Source of the DNA: Candidatus Dadabacteria bacterium
GTDB taxonomy: Bacteria; Desulfobacterota_D; UBA1144; Nemesobacterales; Nemesobacteraceae
Length of the DNA: 5,973 nt
Direction of reading: 5' to 3'
NCBI GenBank assembly: GCA_026709745.1
Contig: JAPOSJ010000019.1
Span: 1 to 5,973, forward strand
Shown here: piece by piece, positions 5,537-5,973 of the stretch
Position numbering within the stretch: the first letter of the stretch is position 1
How the letters are laid out: the number at the start of each line of letters is the position of its first letter
The notes under the pieces: generated by a model
Told to the model about the DNA's origin: nothing
Databases searched by the model: none
What the model saw: only the letters and a program-made list of their open reading frames with translations
Program-made: the position numbers and the translations under genes

Positions 5537-5973
5537 GCCACCGCCTGTTGAAGCACAGCCCGAGCAGTTGTGAGTAGAGGGCGCTTTTCAGTCAGTTAAA
5601 ATCGCAGAAAGAGGATCACCCTGCTGAATACGTTGTGAGTAGAGGGCGCTTTTCAGTCAGTTAAAATAAAATACTTTCTGTTGTATACAGCTCCGATGTT
5701 GTGAGTAGAGGGCGCTTTTCAGTCAGTTAAAATCCGGGCAGAATTACTTTGAATTTGTCTCCAGTTGTGAGTAGAGGGCGCTTTTCAGTCAGTTAAAATG
5801 TATCCGACTTTGGGGGCATTGATCGCCCAGTTGTGAGTAGAGGGCGCTTTTCAGTCAGTTAAAATCGGAATCATAAACGGCCGTCTGGCCGTCCTGTTGT
5901 GAGTAGAGGGCGCTTTTCAGTCAGTTAAAATAAACCCCCCTGCGGATCATAATAGTGAACGTTGTGAGTAGAG
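5511..5973. CRISPR. CRISPR array, eight repeats (36 nt) and seven spacers, continuing past the window
   Basis: The repeat starts GTTGTGAG and ends GTTAAAAT, 36 bases in all. Copies lie at 5511-5536 (truncated), 5567-5602, 5632-5667, 5698-5733, 5764-5799, 5830-5865, 5896-5931 and 5961-5973 (cut by the window edge). The six full copies are identical. Spacers are 5537-5566, 5603-5631, 5668-5697, 5734-5763, 5800-5829, 5866-5895 and 5932-5960, of 30, 29, 30, 30, 30, 30 and 29 bases, all different from each other. The 36/30 geometry is typical of class 2 arrays (types II and V). GTTGT at the start and an AAT end recall type II-C repeats such as that of Neisseria, but this is only a resemblance. The repeat has little self-complementarity. 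It carries stop codons in all three + frames. No cas gene, leader or anti-repeat is visible in the window, and the transcribed strand is not settled. Confidence 0.98.

Noticed and set aside
5511..5973. Type V-A (Cas12a) assignment of the array
   Set aside because: Cas12a repeats end in a conserved stem like CTACTNTTGTAGAT. Neither strand of this repeat ends that way, so the 36/30 spacing alone is not enough.
5511..5973. tracrRNA or anti-repeat within the window
   Set aside because: I looked for the reverse complement of the repeat (ATTTTAACTGACTG and CCTCTACTCACAAC) outside the array and saw no match on the + strand text.

Overview
The window reads as part of a Gram-negative bacterial chromosome of moderate GC content (mid-40s percent by eye). 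Cytochrome c maturation system I (the Ccm pathway) points to a proteobacterium-like or related lineage. The combination of a CcmF, a short CcmI-like protein and a membrane-anchored monohaem cytochrome with a carboxypeptidase-regulatory-like domain would fit the old Deltaproteobacteria or a candidate phylum such as Dadabacteria. That placement is a guess from gene content. All genes lie on the + strand and are tightly packed, and no RNA gene or insertion sequence was recognised.

Left block (1-2748), cytochrome c biogenesis and use. The window opens inside ccmF, the haem lyase subunit, whose N-terminal half lies off the left edge. A 117-residue CcmI-like protein starts at a GTG that overlaps the ccmF stop. 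Nine bases after it comes a secreted, C-terminally anchored monohaem cytochrome c fused to beta-sandwich domains. The maturation proteins would make the covalent haem attachment that this cytochrome needs.

Junction (2749-2838). About 90 bases hold no normal gene. They do hold a chain of two ATGA stop/start overlaps that define a 22-codon mini-ORF and the start of a second short ORF. This could be a relict of a lost downstream gene of the ccm operon.

Middle block (2839-5512), a compact three-gene unit. It contains a class II Fic-domain AMP-transferase-type protein with N-terminal inhibitory motif and C-terminal winged helix, a 12-helix major facilitator transporter beginning 2 bases later, and a PaaI-type hotdog thioesterase overlapping the transporter by 4 bases. 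Their joint role cannot be read from the sequence.

Right block (5511-5973), a CRISPR array running off the right edge. It has one 5'-truncated repeat, six identical 36-base repeats, the first 13 bases of an eighth, and seven spacers of 29-30 bases. The array begins inside the stop codon of the thioesterase gene, so there is no leader on that side. The 36/30 geometry and the GTTGTG...AAAAT repeat ends resemble class 2 arrays, especially type II-C, but no cas gene or tracrRNA anti-repeat is visible here. The effector, if linked, must lie to the right. This array and its unseen cas partner are the best candidate for something new.
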